Source: an uncultured Christensenella sp. (GTDB lineage: Bacteria > Bacillota > Clostridia > Christensenellales > Borkfalkiaceae). Taken from it: 64,000 nt of DNA. Shown here in pieces: positions 50,624 to 58,213 of this stretch. Numbering within the stretch: position 1 is the first letter of the stretch; every line of letters begins with the position of its first letter. The translations under genes were made by a program, and so were the position numbers. The notes beneath the pieces were generated by a model. The model made no database searches, was not told the DNA's origin, and saw only the letters and a list, made by a program, of their open reading frames with translations. The DNA lies in the NCBI GenBank assembly GCA_910577375.1, contig CAJTLT010000001.1:116952-180951 (forward strand), in the 5' to 3' direction.

Positions 50624-50664
50624 TCCCTATCGCACCGCCCTTTATTCCGCAGCTTTTTTATTTT
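50624..50664 (+). other. right junction of the 18-kb element (putative attR)
   Basis: TCCCTAT (50624-50630) and CCGCAGCTTTTTTATTTT (50647-50664) are inverted matches of 32605-32611 and 32574-32590. The outer arm would be the second half of the host terminator. Confidence 0.6.
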
Positions 50665-50673
50665 GTAATTTTA

Positions 50674-51927
50674 TTACTTTGTTCTTGCTATTTTTGTGTT
50701 GTCGTTTTTGCGGTCTCTTAGTTCTTTTACGGGGTGTTCTTTATCCTGGTAGCGGTAGTCTTGACCGAGTTTTTCTATCGCCTTTTTAATTACAAGGTGG
50801 GAAGCGTTCTTTTCGGGGTCGCCAGACATATACTTCTGATAATTGAAATATCTGTGGTCGTCGGGTATTTTCTTGATATCCTTATAATCATGCTTTTCGT
50901 GCGTATTGTCAGCGGTTAAGCAAACGGTTTCGCCCAAAACTTTTCTGACATAGTCTTTGTTTCCGCCAAGTTTCAAAAGCTGGGGGAATTCTCCGCTTCC
51001 GCAAACGCTTTCAAATGTTTTGTTTTCAAATTTTTTCAAAAGTTTAGCCGCAACTTTGAGATGTGAAACTTCCATTTTGAAATGTTCTTCCCAGATTTTT
51101 TTGATATGGTCAACGCTTTCATCCTGCCATGCGGAATAATAAAGCCAGCATTCGCAGTATTCGTGCATTACCCATTGTTCTAACCAGCTTAAATTGGGGT
51201 CTTTTAAACTTTCGTATTGTGAAACGTGCGCCTCTTCAATCATTGCGATTTCAGCGTAAAGCTTTCTGCCGACATCGTTTTTATACCACTGGGCAATGTT
51301 CATATAATAGTTCATTGTTTGCTGTTCCGCCGCGGTAATGGTGCTTGCCACAAGCTTGGAATATAAATCTGCTTTCTGTGCGTTCATATGCGGTTTGATA
51401 TCGTCCGCAGGGTAGCGGTGTTCCGCAACGGTAGGGCGCCCCGGCATAATTTCGGTAAACTTGCCTACAAGCATGTCCGCATCCTCGTTTTTATCGGTTT
51501 TTAAAAGATTGGCGTAACGGTAAAGGTGGTCAAAATCCTCCAACAGCGCAAAATTAAGTGCTTTTATATTGTTTTCGTCTTTTTCGTGACGGGCAAGCAC
51601 CGCGGTAAGGTCGATAGCAAGCTGCTCGTACGCGATAGTTGTTTCAAGAATACTTTCGTTAATGGGTTTTAAACAACTGATGCGCTTTTGCTGCTGTTGT
51701 TCCTGTCTGCGGACAACGGCAAGCGCGGCTAAAATTTCAGGCTCGTCGCAATGTCTCGCAAACTGGTGCATAAACCACTGCGATTCGAATTCCGTTCCGT
51801 TCATCAAAATTACACGGGTTTTTGTATAGGGAGAAGTGTTCAGTTTGTTGTAGCTTTTGGGGTACATTTTTTTCAAGGGTAAAAAGTTGTTTTCAAGCGA
51901 TTTGCTTTTTTCTTTTATAGGGTTCAT
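50674..51927 (-). CDS. ferritin-like helical protein, function unknown
   Basis: 417 residues, Shine-Dalgarno GGAGG before the ATG. The region ~40-320 is mostly helical with repeated acidic/His motifs: MHQFARHCDEPE, EEAHVSQYESL, EYCECWLYYSA, EEHFKMEVSHLKVA. Spaced E..H and E-x2-H patterns suggest a ferritin/rubrerythrin-like di-metal bundle. The C-terminal ~80 residues are basic and probably flexible. Convergent with the element's recombinase; before insertion it would have faced the DUF5662 gene. Function (storage, oxidase, other) is not evident. Confidence 0.6.
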   Translation of the reverse strand: MNPIKEKSKSLENNFLPLKKMYPKSYNKLNTSPYTKTRVILMNGTEFESQWFMHQFARHCDEPEILAALAVVRRQEQQQQKRISCLKPINESILETTIAYEQLAIDLTAVLARHEKDENNIKALNFALLEDFDHLYRYANLLKTDKNEDADMLVGKFTEIMPGRPTVAEHRYPADDIKPHMNAQKADLYSKLVASTITAAEQQTMNYYMNIAQWYKNDVGRKLYAEIAMIEEAHVSQYESLKDPNLSWLEQWVMHEYCECWLYYSAWQDESVDHIKKIWEEHFKMEVSHLKVAAKLLKKFENKTFESVCGSGEFPQLLKLGGNKDYVRKVLGETVCLTADNTHEKHDYKDIKKIPDDHRYFNYQKYMSGDPEKNASHLVIKKAIEKLGQDYRYQDKEHPVKELRDRKNDNTKIARTK

Positions 51928-52026
51928 TTTTGGTTCCTCCGAGTTGGTTTTTGCCTTATTCCAATGTTTTTAACCGCATTTTCACAAACATTTTATTTAA
52001 CGTTAATAAGCGCGCGGAGCTTAAAT

Positions 52027-52055
52027 TTGACATAAACCCGCGCTTAATATATAAT
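52027..52055 (+). promoter_or_regulatory. promoter of the GT8 / ABC-2 operon
   Basis: TTGACA (52027-52032), 17-base spacer, TATAAT (52050-52055), both perfect. Confidence 0.85.
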
Positions 52056-52096
52056 GTTTAAGACGGTTGTTTAAAAATTCGCGGCGAGGTAAATAT

Positions 52097-52954
52097 ATGC
52101 GTTATAATACTGTTGAAAGTAACGGAAGAATTTCCGTCTGCTATTCGGCAAATGGTAAAATTTTCGGCGGTATAGTGTTGTCCGTGCTTTCTGTTCTCAG
52201 CCATACGCCGCGCCCGCTGACTTTTTATCTTCTTACAATGGATTTAACAGACCAGAACGAAATGTTTACTCCTATTTCCCAAAGACAAGCGCAAATCCTT
52301 GATAAAATAGCAAAAGAATATAATCCCGAAAACGAAGTTATTTTGCTTGATGAAACAAAATTGTTTATGCGCGAACTTTCGCATGGGAAAAATATTAAAA
52401 ACGGATTTACTCCGTACGCAATGACTAGACTTTTGCTTGATTATGCAGACGTGCCTCAAAAAATAATATATCTGGACGCCGATACTATGTGTTGTTCGGA
52501 TTTGTCGCAATTATTCGATATAGACATTTCGGATTATGAATTTGCCGCCGTGCTCGATAAGGTAGGACATATCTGGGTTAGATACAATTATTGTAATTCT
52601 GGAGTGCTTTTGCTGAATTTCGAGAACATAAAAAAGAGCGGTCTTTTCGTCAAGGCGCGTAAACGCGTTAACAAAAGAAAAATGTTTATGCCCGACCAGA
52701 GCGCGCTTAATTTTCTTGCGAAACGCAAGCTTATTCTGCCTTATAAATTCAACGAACAAAGGACGATAAAATCAGATACGGTTATAAAACATTTCTGTCA
52801 GGGGTTTAAGTGGTACGGACCGTTTTTCAGACTTTATAATTATAAACAGTGGCACATAAAAGAAGTGCATGAAAAACTCGGTATTCACGATTTTGACAGA
52901 ATATACGAAAAATACGACGAACTCGATAAAATATACTGCTTTAACGAGGCATAG
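52097..52954 (+). CDS. family 8 glycosyltransferase
   Basis: 285 residues from ATG 52097 (GCGAGGT site). ISVCYSANGKIFGGIVLSVLS at the N-terminus, YLDADTMCCSDL (DxD metal motif), YCNSGVLLLNFENIK and DQSALNFL are GT8 hallmarks; the C-terminal HFCQGFKWYGP corresponds to the second metal-binding His region. It would transfer a sugar from a UDP-sugar to a surface glycan or lipid. Cotranscribed with an ABC-2 exporter. Confidence 0.88.
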   Translation: MRYNTVESNGRISVCYSANGKIFGGIVLSVLSVLSHTPRPLTFYLLTMDLTDQNEMFTPISQRQAQILDKIAKEYNPENEVILLDETKLFMRELSHGKNIKNGFTPYAMTRLLLDYADVPQKIIYLDADTMCCSDLSQLFDIDISDYEFAAVLDKVGHIWVRYNYCNSGVLLLNFENIKKSGLFVKARKRVNKRKMFMPDQSALNFLAKRKLILPYKFNEQRTIKSDTVIKHFCQGFKWYGPFFRLYNYKQWHIKEVHEKLGIHDFDRIYEKYDELDKIYCFNEA

Positions 52955-52965
52955 CGGAGGAAGCT

Positions 52966-53916
52966 TTGGAATCTGAAAATTGCGCTCTCAAAATCGAAGA
53001 GTTAGAAAAGACTTACGGCGAACTTAAAGCCGTTAACGGAATATCTTTTGAAGTTGCAAAAGGCTCTCTTTTCGCATTTTTGGGAATAAACGGCGCGGGA
53101 AAGTCAACAACGATAAATATAATATGTTCTATATTGCAAAAAGACGGCGGTAAAATTTTTGTAAACGGTAAGGATTTGGACGAAAAGCCCTTTGAAATCA
53201 AAAGGGATATAGGGATAGTTTTTCAGTCCAGCGTACTTGATAAAGAACTCACCGTAAAGCAAAACCTTGAAATCCGCACGTCTTTTTATTGTCTTTCAAA
53301 AGAAGAGAAAAAGCGTAATATTACAGAAATAACAGAGCTTTTGGATTTACAGCCGATATTAAACAGAACAGTAGGGAAGCTCAGCGGCGGGCAAATGCGC
53401 CGTGTTGATATCGCGCGCGCAATGGTACACCGCCCGAAGCTCTTGATATTGGACGAGCCTACTACGGGGCTTGACCCGAAAACAAGAATAAACGTGTGGT
53501 CGCTTATAGATAAAATAAGGCAAGAAACGGGTATGACGGTATTTTTGACTACGCACTATCTTGAAGAGGCGGAAAAGGCGACTGACGTAGTGATTATGGA
53601 CAAAGGAAATATAATTGCTCACGGCACTCCTAACGAGCTTAAAAACAAATATAGTACAGACAGTTTGTACGGTTATATGGAGCGCGACGCAAGATTTGAA
53701 AGCGAACTTTCAAAACAAAGCGTAAAATTCGATTATAATGTTGAGCGCGGAGCATACAGAATAAGTGTTGAAGATACTGCGGCGGCTAAAAAAATTCTTG
53801 CGGATTTCGGCGGTTATCTTAAAGATATAGAGATTGTAAAAGGCAATATGGACGACGTGTTCTTAAACGTTACCGGTAAAGATATAAAAATCCTCGGAGA
53901 AAGTGAAAATGACTGA
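52966..53916 (+). CDS. ABC-2 type exporter ATP-binding protein
   Basis: 316 residues from TTG 52966 after CGGAGG. Walker A GINGAGKST, signature LSGGQMRRVDIARA, Walker B LLILDEPTTGLDP, TTHY; C-terminal DrrA-like extension (~235-316). Drives the permease encoded next, with overlapping genes. Confidence 0.88.
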   Translation: MESENCALKIEELEKTYGELKAVNGISFEVAKGSLFAFLGINGAGKSTTINIICSILQKDGGKIFVNGKDLDEKPFEIKRDIGIVFQSSVLDKELTVKQNLEIRTSFYCLSKEEKKRNITEITELLDLQPILNRTVGKLSGGQMRRVDIARAMVHRPKLLILDEPTTGLDPKTRINVWSLIDKIRQETGMTVFLTTHYLEEAEKATDVVIMDKGNIIAHGTPNELKNKYSTDSLYGYMERDARFESELSKQSVKFDYNVERGAYRISVEDTAAAKKILADFGGYLKDIEIVKGNMDDVFLNVTGKDIKILGESEND

Positions 53917-54940
53917 AAATTCGGCGGTTCAACAGGGCGGGCTGTTTTTTCAGCTTGTAAAAAGGCATCTTCTGGTGTTTTTCAGAAATAAACTCAGAAT
54001 GTTTTTCACTCTTATGGTTCCTTTTATCATATTTGTGATTTATATTTTGTTTTTGCGCGATTTGGAACTTAATTCCGTCAGCTCTGTTTTGGCGGACTTG
54101 GCGGAAAAGCATAATGCGCCAGAAATTAAGGCGCTTTCCGCAAATGCGGAATTTATGAAAAAGGTGGAAACGTTAATCGACAGCTGGATGCTGAGCGGAA
54201 TAATCGCGATATCCACTATGACGGTTTCGTTGCAAACCAACACTATGATTGTTGCAGACAGAGAAACGGGGGTAAACAAAGACTTCGTATCGTCTCCGAT
54301 TAACCGTAATTTACTTATCGGGAGCTATTTTTTATTCAATTTTATAGTAACGCTTTCGGTTTGTTTTATGTTTTTGCTCGCTTGTTTTATTTATCTTGCG
54401 TGCATGGGTGAATTCTGTATAACTTTTGTTGACTTTTTGTCAATGGTTGGCATACTGGCTTTTTCTTCTTGCGTTTCCGTGCTTTTAACGATATTTATTT
54501 GTTCGTTTGTGTCGCGCGACGCTACAATGGCAAGTATAACCACAATTTTTTCAACGGCAATAGGCTTTTTGATAGGCGCGTATATGCCTATGTCAATGTT
54601 GCCTGAATTTGCGCGTAATTTCTGCGTTTTTGTACCGGGGACTTTTTCCTGTTCGCTTTTGCGTTTTTCTTTTATGGCTACTCCGCTTGCGGATTTAACG
54701 TCGTTTACAAACGACGTTTTACAGATTGCAGGCGGAAGCGAAATTATAAACGAGCTTTCCGCAAATTTCGGATATAATATGGAGTTTTTCGGCATCTCTT
54801 TAGAACCTTGGTCGCAGGCGGTCGGTCAGCTGATATTTATAGCTGTTTTGATTATTGCAAATATTCTTGCCGGTAAAAACGTAGTCAAAACAGTTGCCGG
54901 TATGGGCAAAAAACTAAAAACCAAAAAAGGTAAAAAATAA
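53903..54940 (+). CDS. ABC-2 type exporter permease
   Basis: 345 residues (GTG 53903 or ATG 53909). One N-terminal helix (~25-45), an extracytoplasmic loop, then five helices from ~95 onward, the DrrB/YhgE-like plan. Likely exports a lipid, polyketide-like or polymer substrate; a drug or glycan role with the upstream glycosyltransferase is possible. Confidence 0.85.
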   Translation: MKMTENSAVQQGGLFFQLVKRHLLVFFRNKLRMFFTLMVPFIIFVIYILFLRDLELNSVSSVLADLAEKHNAPEIKALSANAEFMKKVETLIDSWMLSGIIAISTMTVSLQTNTMIVADRETGVNKDFVSSPINRNLLIGSYFLFNFIVTLSVCFMFLLACFIYLACMGEFCITFVDFLSMVGILAFSSCVSVLLTIFICSFVSRDATMASITTIFSTAIGFLIGAYMPMSMLPEFARNFCVFVPGTFSCSLLRFSFMATPLADLTSFTNDVLQIAGGSEIINELSANFGYNMEFFGISLEPWSQAVGQLIFIAVLIIANILAGKNVVKTVAGMGKKLKTKKGKK

Positions 54941-54966
54941 AAGAGAGCTAAAAGCTCTCTTTTTTT
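54941..54966 (+). terminator. terminator of the GT8/ABC-2 operon
   Basis: Stem AAGAGAGCT / AGCTCTCTT, 3-base loop, T-run. It abuts the 3' end of the minus-strand tRNA-Gly. Confidence 0.85.
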
Positions 54967-55040
54967 GGAGCAGGTGACGGGAGTCGGACCCGCCGAAATC
55001 AGCTTGGGAAGCTGACGCCATACCGATAGGCGACACCTGC
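54966..55040 (-). tRNA. tRNA-Gly (UCC), CCA encoded
   Basis: Acceptor stem GCAGGTG / CACCTGC, discriminator T, encoded CCA. Anticodon stem TCAGC / GCTGA with loop TTCCCAA, anticodon TCC. T-arm GCGGG-TCCGACT-CCCGT. All four arms fold. Confidence 0.93.
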
Positions 55041-55056
55041 ATTTTATTTCACAAAG

Positions 55057-55086
55057 AATATACCATAATTTAGCGGCAATTGTCAA
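55057..55086 (-). promoter_or_regulatory. promoter of tRNA-Gly
   Basis: On the minus strand: TTGACA (55081-55086), 18-base spacer, TATATT (55057-55062). Confidence 0.75.
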
Positions 55087-55126
55087 AGTATTTTATAATT
55101 TTTTTTGTAAAACAGTGTAAAAGCGT

Positions 55127-55154
55127 TTGCTTTTTTTTTGAAATTAAGTATAAT
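55127..55154 (+). promoter_or_regulatory. promoter of tRNA-Pro
   Basis: TTGCTT (55127-55132), 16-base spacer, TATAAT (55149-55154). Confidence 0.65.
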
Positions 55155-55170
55155 TGTTTATGCTTGATAT

Positions 55171-55247
55171 TGAGGCGTAGCGCAGTTTGGTAGCGCGTCT
55201 GGTTAGGGACCAGAAGGTCGTGGGTTCAAGTCCCGTCGCCTCAACCA
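55171..55247 (+). tRNA. tRNA-Pro (AGG), CCA encoded
   Basis: Acceptor TGAGGCG / CGCCTCA, discriminator A, CCA. D-arm with AGTTTGGTA, anticodon stem TCTGG / CCAGA with loop TTAGGGA, giving anticodon AGG, and T-arm GTGGG-TTCAAGT-CCCGT. The body matches bacterial tRNA-Pro. A34 would be unusual in bacteria outside tRNA-Arg, although some Firmicutes have it. Confidence 0.9.
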
Positions 55248-55252
55248 TTTTA

Positions 55253-55292
55253 CCCGCATTAAAGTGTAAATCACTTGAATGCGGGATTTTTT
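55253..55292 (+). terminator. terminator of tRNA-Pro
   Basis: Stem CCCGCATTAAAGTG / TCACTTGAATGCGGG (one bulge) followed by ATTTTTT. The remaining stretch to 55511 is AT-rich with no gene or structure that I can support. Confidence 0.85.
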
Positions 55293-55511
55293 ATACGTTT
55301 TTTTAGTAGCTTTCGCGTAATAAATAAAGAAAACAGTTTTTAAGTCAATTTTTCGGGTGGTTTGCCTGAAAGCAACTTGTGCTATTTTAATCGGGTTTTG
55401 CCGTTTTACATTATTTTTTGATATTTCAAAGTTTTATGACGTTTCCGTATATTATCTTTTGTATGTAACCGATTAGTTAAAAAATCAAAAATTTTCAATA
55501 TTATAATTATT

Positions 55512-55540
55512 TTGCTTAACGTAAAAACGTATGATATAAT
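55512..55540 (+). promoter_or_regulatory. promoter of mntP (leaderless type)
   Basis: TTGCTT (55512-55517), 17-base spacer, TATAAT (55535-55540), ATG 6 bases later. Confidence 0.7.
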
Positions 55541-55546
55541 ACGGTT

Positions 55547-56164
55547 ATGACTTTCGGAATTATTTTATCGGTATTTCTTTCGGGGATTTCTCTTTCAATG
55601 GACGCGTTTGCCGTGTCCATTTGCGACGGAATGATTTACCGTGATTTGACAAAGCGTAAAGCTGTTTTAATGCCTTTGACATTCGGGTTGTTTCAGGCGT
55701 TGATGCCGATAATAGGATTTTATGTCGGTATGGCTTTTATGCAGTATATAGAAGCGTTTGACCACTGGATTGCTTTTGCCATACTTTTGATTATCGGAGG
55801 AAAAATGATTTTCGACGGTATTAAGGAACTTCGTTCTCCCGTGGAGGAAATCACTCTCAAAAAATTCTCGTTGGCGGAGGTTCTTATTCAGGGGGTAGCT
55901 ACAAGTATAGACGCGCTTGCTTTGGGTTTCAGTTTAAATACTATGCTTGGCGGTGTTGATAATGTTCAGCTTTGGGCGTGGGTAAGCGTTTTTATTATAG
56001 GAATAACAACTTTTGTGATTTCGCTTGTAGGCGTGGTTATAGGAGTAAAAGTAGGAAAACTGTTCAGAAAGAAAGCAAGCGCCGCAGAAATAGTCGGCGG
56101 CGTTGTTCTTGTACTTATTGCCGTAAAGATTGTTTTGGAAAGCTACGGCATAATAGGTTTTTAA
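55547..56164 (+). CDS. mntP: manganese efflux pump MntP
   Basis: 205 residues with six membrane helices in two inverted triplets. Conserved SLSMDAFAVSICDG near the N-terminus and TSIDALALGFS near residue 120 carry the paired Asp residues of the family. Exports Mn2+. No manganese riboswitch (yybP-ykoY) is visible, consistent with the predicted leaderless mRNA. Convergent with murG, 10 bases apart, with no terminator seen between. Confidence 0.9.
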   Translation: MTFGIILSVFLSGISLSMDAFAVSICDGMIYRDLTKRKAVLMPLTFGLFQALMPIIGFYVGMAFMQYIEAFDHWIAFAILLIIGGKMIFDGIKELRSPVEEITLKKFSLAEVLIQGVATSIDALALGFSLNTMLGGVDNVQLWAWVSVFIIGITTFVISLVGVVIGVKVGKLFRKKASAAEIVGGVVLVLIAVKIVLESYGIIGF

Positions 56165-56174
56165 TATTTGTATT

Positions 56175-57221
56175 TTATCTTTGCGCTTGCAGCGTTAAAA
56201 TAATTTCTTTTATAATTTTATCGTTCCCGCACTTGACAGAGCTTTTGTCAAGTGCTTTTTTTAGTTCATTATCGTTTATGAGTTTATATATTTTTGCAAT
56301 TAATCTTTCTTCCTTTAAATCTCTTTCTTTTAAAACTTTGCAAAGCCCCAGGGAATAAAAGTATTCCGCATTTTTAAGCTGATCGCCGCGGCTGCGCTTG
56401 TTTTCCAAAGGAATAAAAAGCGCGGGGATTTTTAATGCGATAAGTTCGTTTGCCGTATTCGAACCGCATCTGGAAACGGCGGCGTCCGCACATGCGTAAA
56501 CTAAGCCCATATCGTTTTCGAATTCAATTTGTTTGTAACCGTAAATATTTGTGCCGACAGTATTTCCTTTTCCGCAGACGTGCAAAATATTGAAATCTTT
56601 ACAAATTTTCGGCGCTATTGTGCGTATGTGTGAATTTATGGTTTGCGAACCGTTTCCGCCGCCTAAAACAATAATAGTGGGGCGCATATCCAGACCGAAA
56701 AATTTTCTGGCTTCTGCTTTATCACGGTTAAAAATATTTGCTCGCATAGGCGTGCCCGTATAAATACCGCAGTCAAAAGTTTTTGCGGTTTGCGGAAAAG
56801 AAGTAAAAACTTTTTTGCAGCGTTTTGCTATGAATTTATTGGCTAACCCCGCGCTGACGTCTGATTCATGAGTTATCACCGGTATGCCGCGCTTTTTTGC
56901 CGCAAGAGCGGGGGGAACGCACGCGTATCCGCCTTTGCAAAACACAAGGTCGGGCTTGACTTTATCCAAAATTACTCCGGCTTCTTTAACGCTTTTAAAC
57001 AGCTTAAAAGGCAGAGCAAGATTGCAAAAGAATTTGCCGCGCACAAGTTTTACCGCGGCGCATTCGTGAAATTCAACGCCGTTTTCTGCACAAATCCGTT
57101 TTTCAATGCTGTTTGTTCCAGTATAACAAGAACCGAATATATTTTTTGTGCTTTCTATAAGTGCAATATTGGGTATAACGTGCCCAGCGCTTCCGCCGCC
57201 GCAAAACATAATTTTTTTCAT
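56175..57221 (-). CDS. murG: MurG, UDP-GlcNAc:undecaprenyl-PP-MurNAc-pentapeptide GlcNAc transferase
   Basis: 348 residues. N-terminal GGGSAGHVIPNIAL (lipid I loop), then GGYACVPPALAA, ITHESDVSAGLAN, GGGNGSQTIN and SRCGSNTANELIALKIPALFIPL. Makes lipid II at the membrane face. Lies outside any dcw cluster. TATATT is 6 bases before the ATG and there is no Shine-Dalgarno site, so possibly leaderless. Confidence 0.9.
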   Translation of the reverse strand: MKKIMFCGGGSAGHVIPNIALIESTKNIFGSCYTGTNSIEKRICAENGVEFHECAAVKLVRGKFFCNLALPFKLFKSVKEAGVILDKVKPDLVFCKGGYACVPPALAAKKRGIPVITHESDVSAGLANKFIAKRCKKVFTSFPQTAKTFDCGIYTGTPMRANIFNRDKAEARKFFGLDMRPTIIVLGGGNGSQTINSHIRTIAPKICKDFNILHVCGKGNTVGTNIYGYKQIEFENDMGLVYACADAAVSRCGSNTANELIALKIPALFIPLENKRSRGDQLKNAEYFYSLGLCKVLKERDLKEERLIAKIYKLINDNELKKALDKSSVKCGNDKIIKEIILTLQAQR

Positions 57222-57227
57222 AGCAAT

Positions 57228-57233
57228 AATATA
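57228..57233 (-). promoter_or_regulatory. possible -10 box of murG
   Basis: TATATT on the minus strand, 6 bases before the ATG; no convincing -35. Confidence 0.4.
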
Positions 57234-57317
57234 ATATTTATTTTTTGGTTAAATTATGTAAGCGGCGTGTTATTAACGGGGAAAACCTTTGTGTTTTAAG
57301 GCTTACGACAAATAAAC

Positions 57318-57346
57318 TTGACATAATTTTCACGCGCCTTTATAAT
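57318..57346 (+). promoter_or_regulatory. promoter of the small membrane protein gene
   Basis: Perfect TTGACA (57318-57323), 17 bases, perfect TATAAT (57341-57346). The ATG is 9 bases downstream, giving almost no leader. Confidence 0.8.
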
Positions 57347-57355
57347 AATAAATAT

Positions 57356-57697
57356 ATGGAAACAAAATTTATATTATTGATAATATGTGGCGGAATATTT
57401 ATAGCGACGCTCATTGCTTATACGGTTGTTTCCTTTCTTAAAAAAAGAAAGGAAGAGGCAAAGGCAGAAGAGCTTGCAAAGATGTATGCCGATAAGAATC
57501 TTGCTAAAATGGAATATGATTGCGCCGTTTATGACGAAGAAACGGAAAAACTTCTTGATTCACGCCAGCGTCCGGACGGACAGATGACCATTGAAGAAGT
57601 TGTTAAATCGGAAGCCGCTTTTGCCGAGGGCAGTGTTTTCCAGACCGTAGAAAAAGAAGGAATCGAAGAAATAAGCGGTAACTATAAGCCCGAATAA
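57356..57697 (+). CDS. single-span membrane protein, unknown
   Basis: 113 residues from ATG 57356. One N-terminal membrane helix (~5-28, FILLIICGGIFIATLIAYTV), a charged helical stretch KKRKEEAKAEELAKM and a polar acidic cytoplasmic part. No family recognised. The consensus promoter ending just before this ATG decides the start. Confidence 0.65.
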   Translation: METKFILLIICGGIFIATLIAYTVVSFLKKRKEEAKAEELAKMYADKNLAKMEYDCAVYDEETEKLLDSRQRPDGQMTIEEVVKSEAAFAEGSVFQTVEKEGIEEISGNYKPE

Positions 57698-57698
57698 T

Positions 57699-57735
57699 AA
57701 AACGCTTTGCCTTGAACATAAAGGCAAAGCGTTTT
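57699..57735. terminator. bidirectional terminator
   Basis: 15-bp stem AAAACGCTTTGCCTT / AAGGCAAAGCGTTTT between convergent genes. Confidence 0.9.
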
Positions 57736-57736
57736 A

Positions 57737-58150
57737 TTATTTCATTTTGAATTTCAGAACCAAAGGTTGAGAAAGTATATTTTTCGTAATCGTAAATTCG
57801 CCGTTTTCTATTTTAGTCGTTTCTTTAAACGTTACCCCGAAGATGCCGATTTCACCGTTAAATTCACGCGTTTCGCCGTTAACGGAATAATTTCCTTTGA
57901 AAGCTTTCTTATCGCCGTTTTTGGGCTTGAAGCTTACTTCAAGTTCTTTTGCATCCAATAATGTAATTTTTATAAACTCGTATTTATCGAGTAAATTTTC
58001 TTCACCCAGGCGCGCTTCGGTGCAAACGTATTCTGCTATATAAGGTTTTGTCAAAGATTTTAACGAACCGCTTGCCGGGATTTCACAAGCCGGAAACAAA
58101 CAAAGCATAAGTGTGAATAAAATTGCTATTAACGGTAATTTTCTTTTCAT
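57737..58150 (-). CDS. small lipoprotein, unknown
   Basis: 137 residues from ATG 58150 (six further codons upstream are open but would put residues before the MKRK signal). Signal peptide ends LCLFPA|C, a lipobox. The mature part is beta-rich and polar, with lipocalin-like patterning (FKGNYSVNGETREFNGEIG). Function unknown; likely anchored on the outer face of the membrane. Downstream of the fba terminator, so probably has its own promoter. Confidence 0.65.
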   Translation of the reverse strand: MKRKLPLIAILFTLMLCLFPACEIPASGSLKSLTKPYIAEYVCTEARLGEENLLDKYEFIKITLLDAKELEVSFKPKNGDKKAFKGNYSVNGETREFNGEIGIFGVTFKETTKIENGEFTITKNILSQPLVLKFKMK

Positions 58151-58173
58151 AGCAATAATTTTGCGCAATTTTC

Positions 58174-58204
58174 AAAAAAATAAACCTCCCGAAAAGGGAG
58201 GTTA
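58174..58204 (-). terminator. terminator of fba
   Basis: On the minus strand: AACCTCCC / GGGAGGTT, loop TTTTC, followed by TATTTTTTT. Confidence 0.9.
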
Positions 58205-58213
58205 TTGTAATAT

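Larger units (their letters stand above)
32591..50646 (+). mobile_element. integrative element with serine recombinase and iron-regulated transport genes
   Basis: Bounded by the split inverted terminator arms. It has a large serine recombinase adjacent to the right junction and accessory regulators and transporters only. No conjugation, relaxase, phage or replication genes are seen, so transfer would need help from another element. The host genes outside are convergent (DUF5662 gene plus strand, ferritin-like gene minus strand), fitting insertion into their shared terminator. Confidence 0.65.

Noticed and set aside
48300..50646. A small element limited to the recombinase module, with the transport genes native
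   Set aside because: The inverted flank pair brackets the whole 18 kb, and no matching left junction was found near 48300. Kept only as the main alternative.
32574..50664. Terminal inverted repeats of a DDE transposon
   Set aside because: The only recombinase is a serine enzyme, no target duplication was found, and the arms fit a host terminator better.
55293..55546. Manganese (yybP-ykoY) riboswitch before mntP
   Set aside because: The predicted start of transcription is at the ATG and no aptamer motifs are visible upstream.
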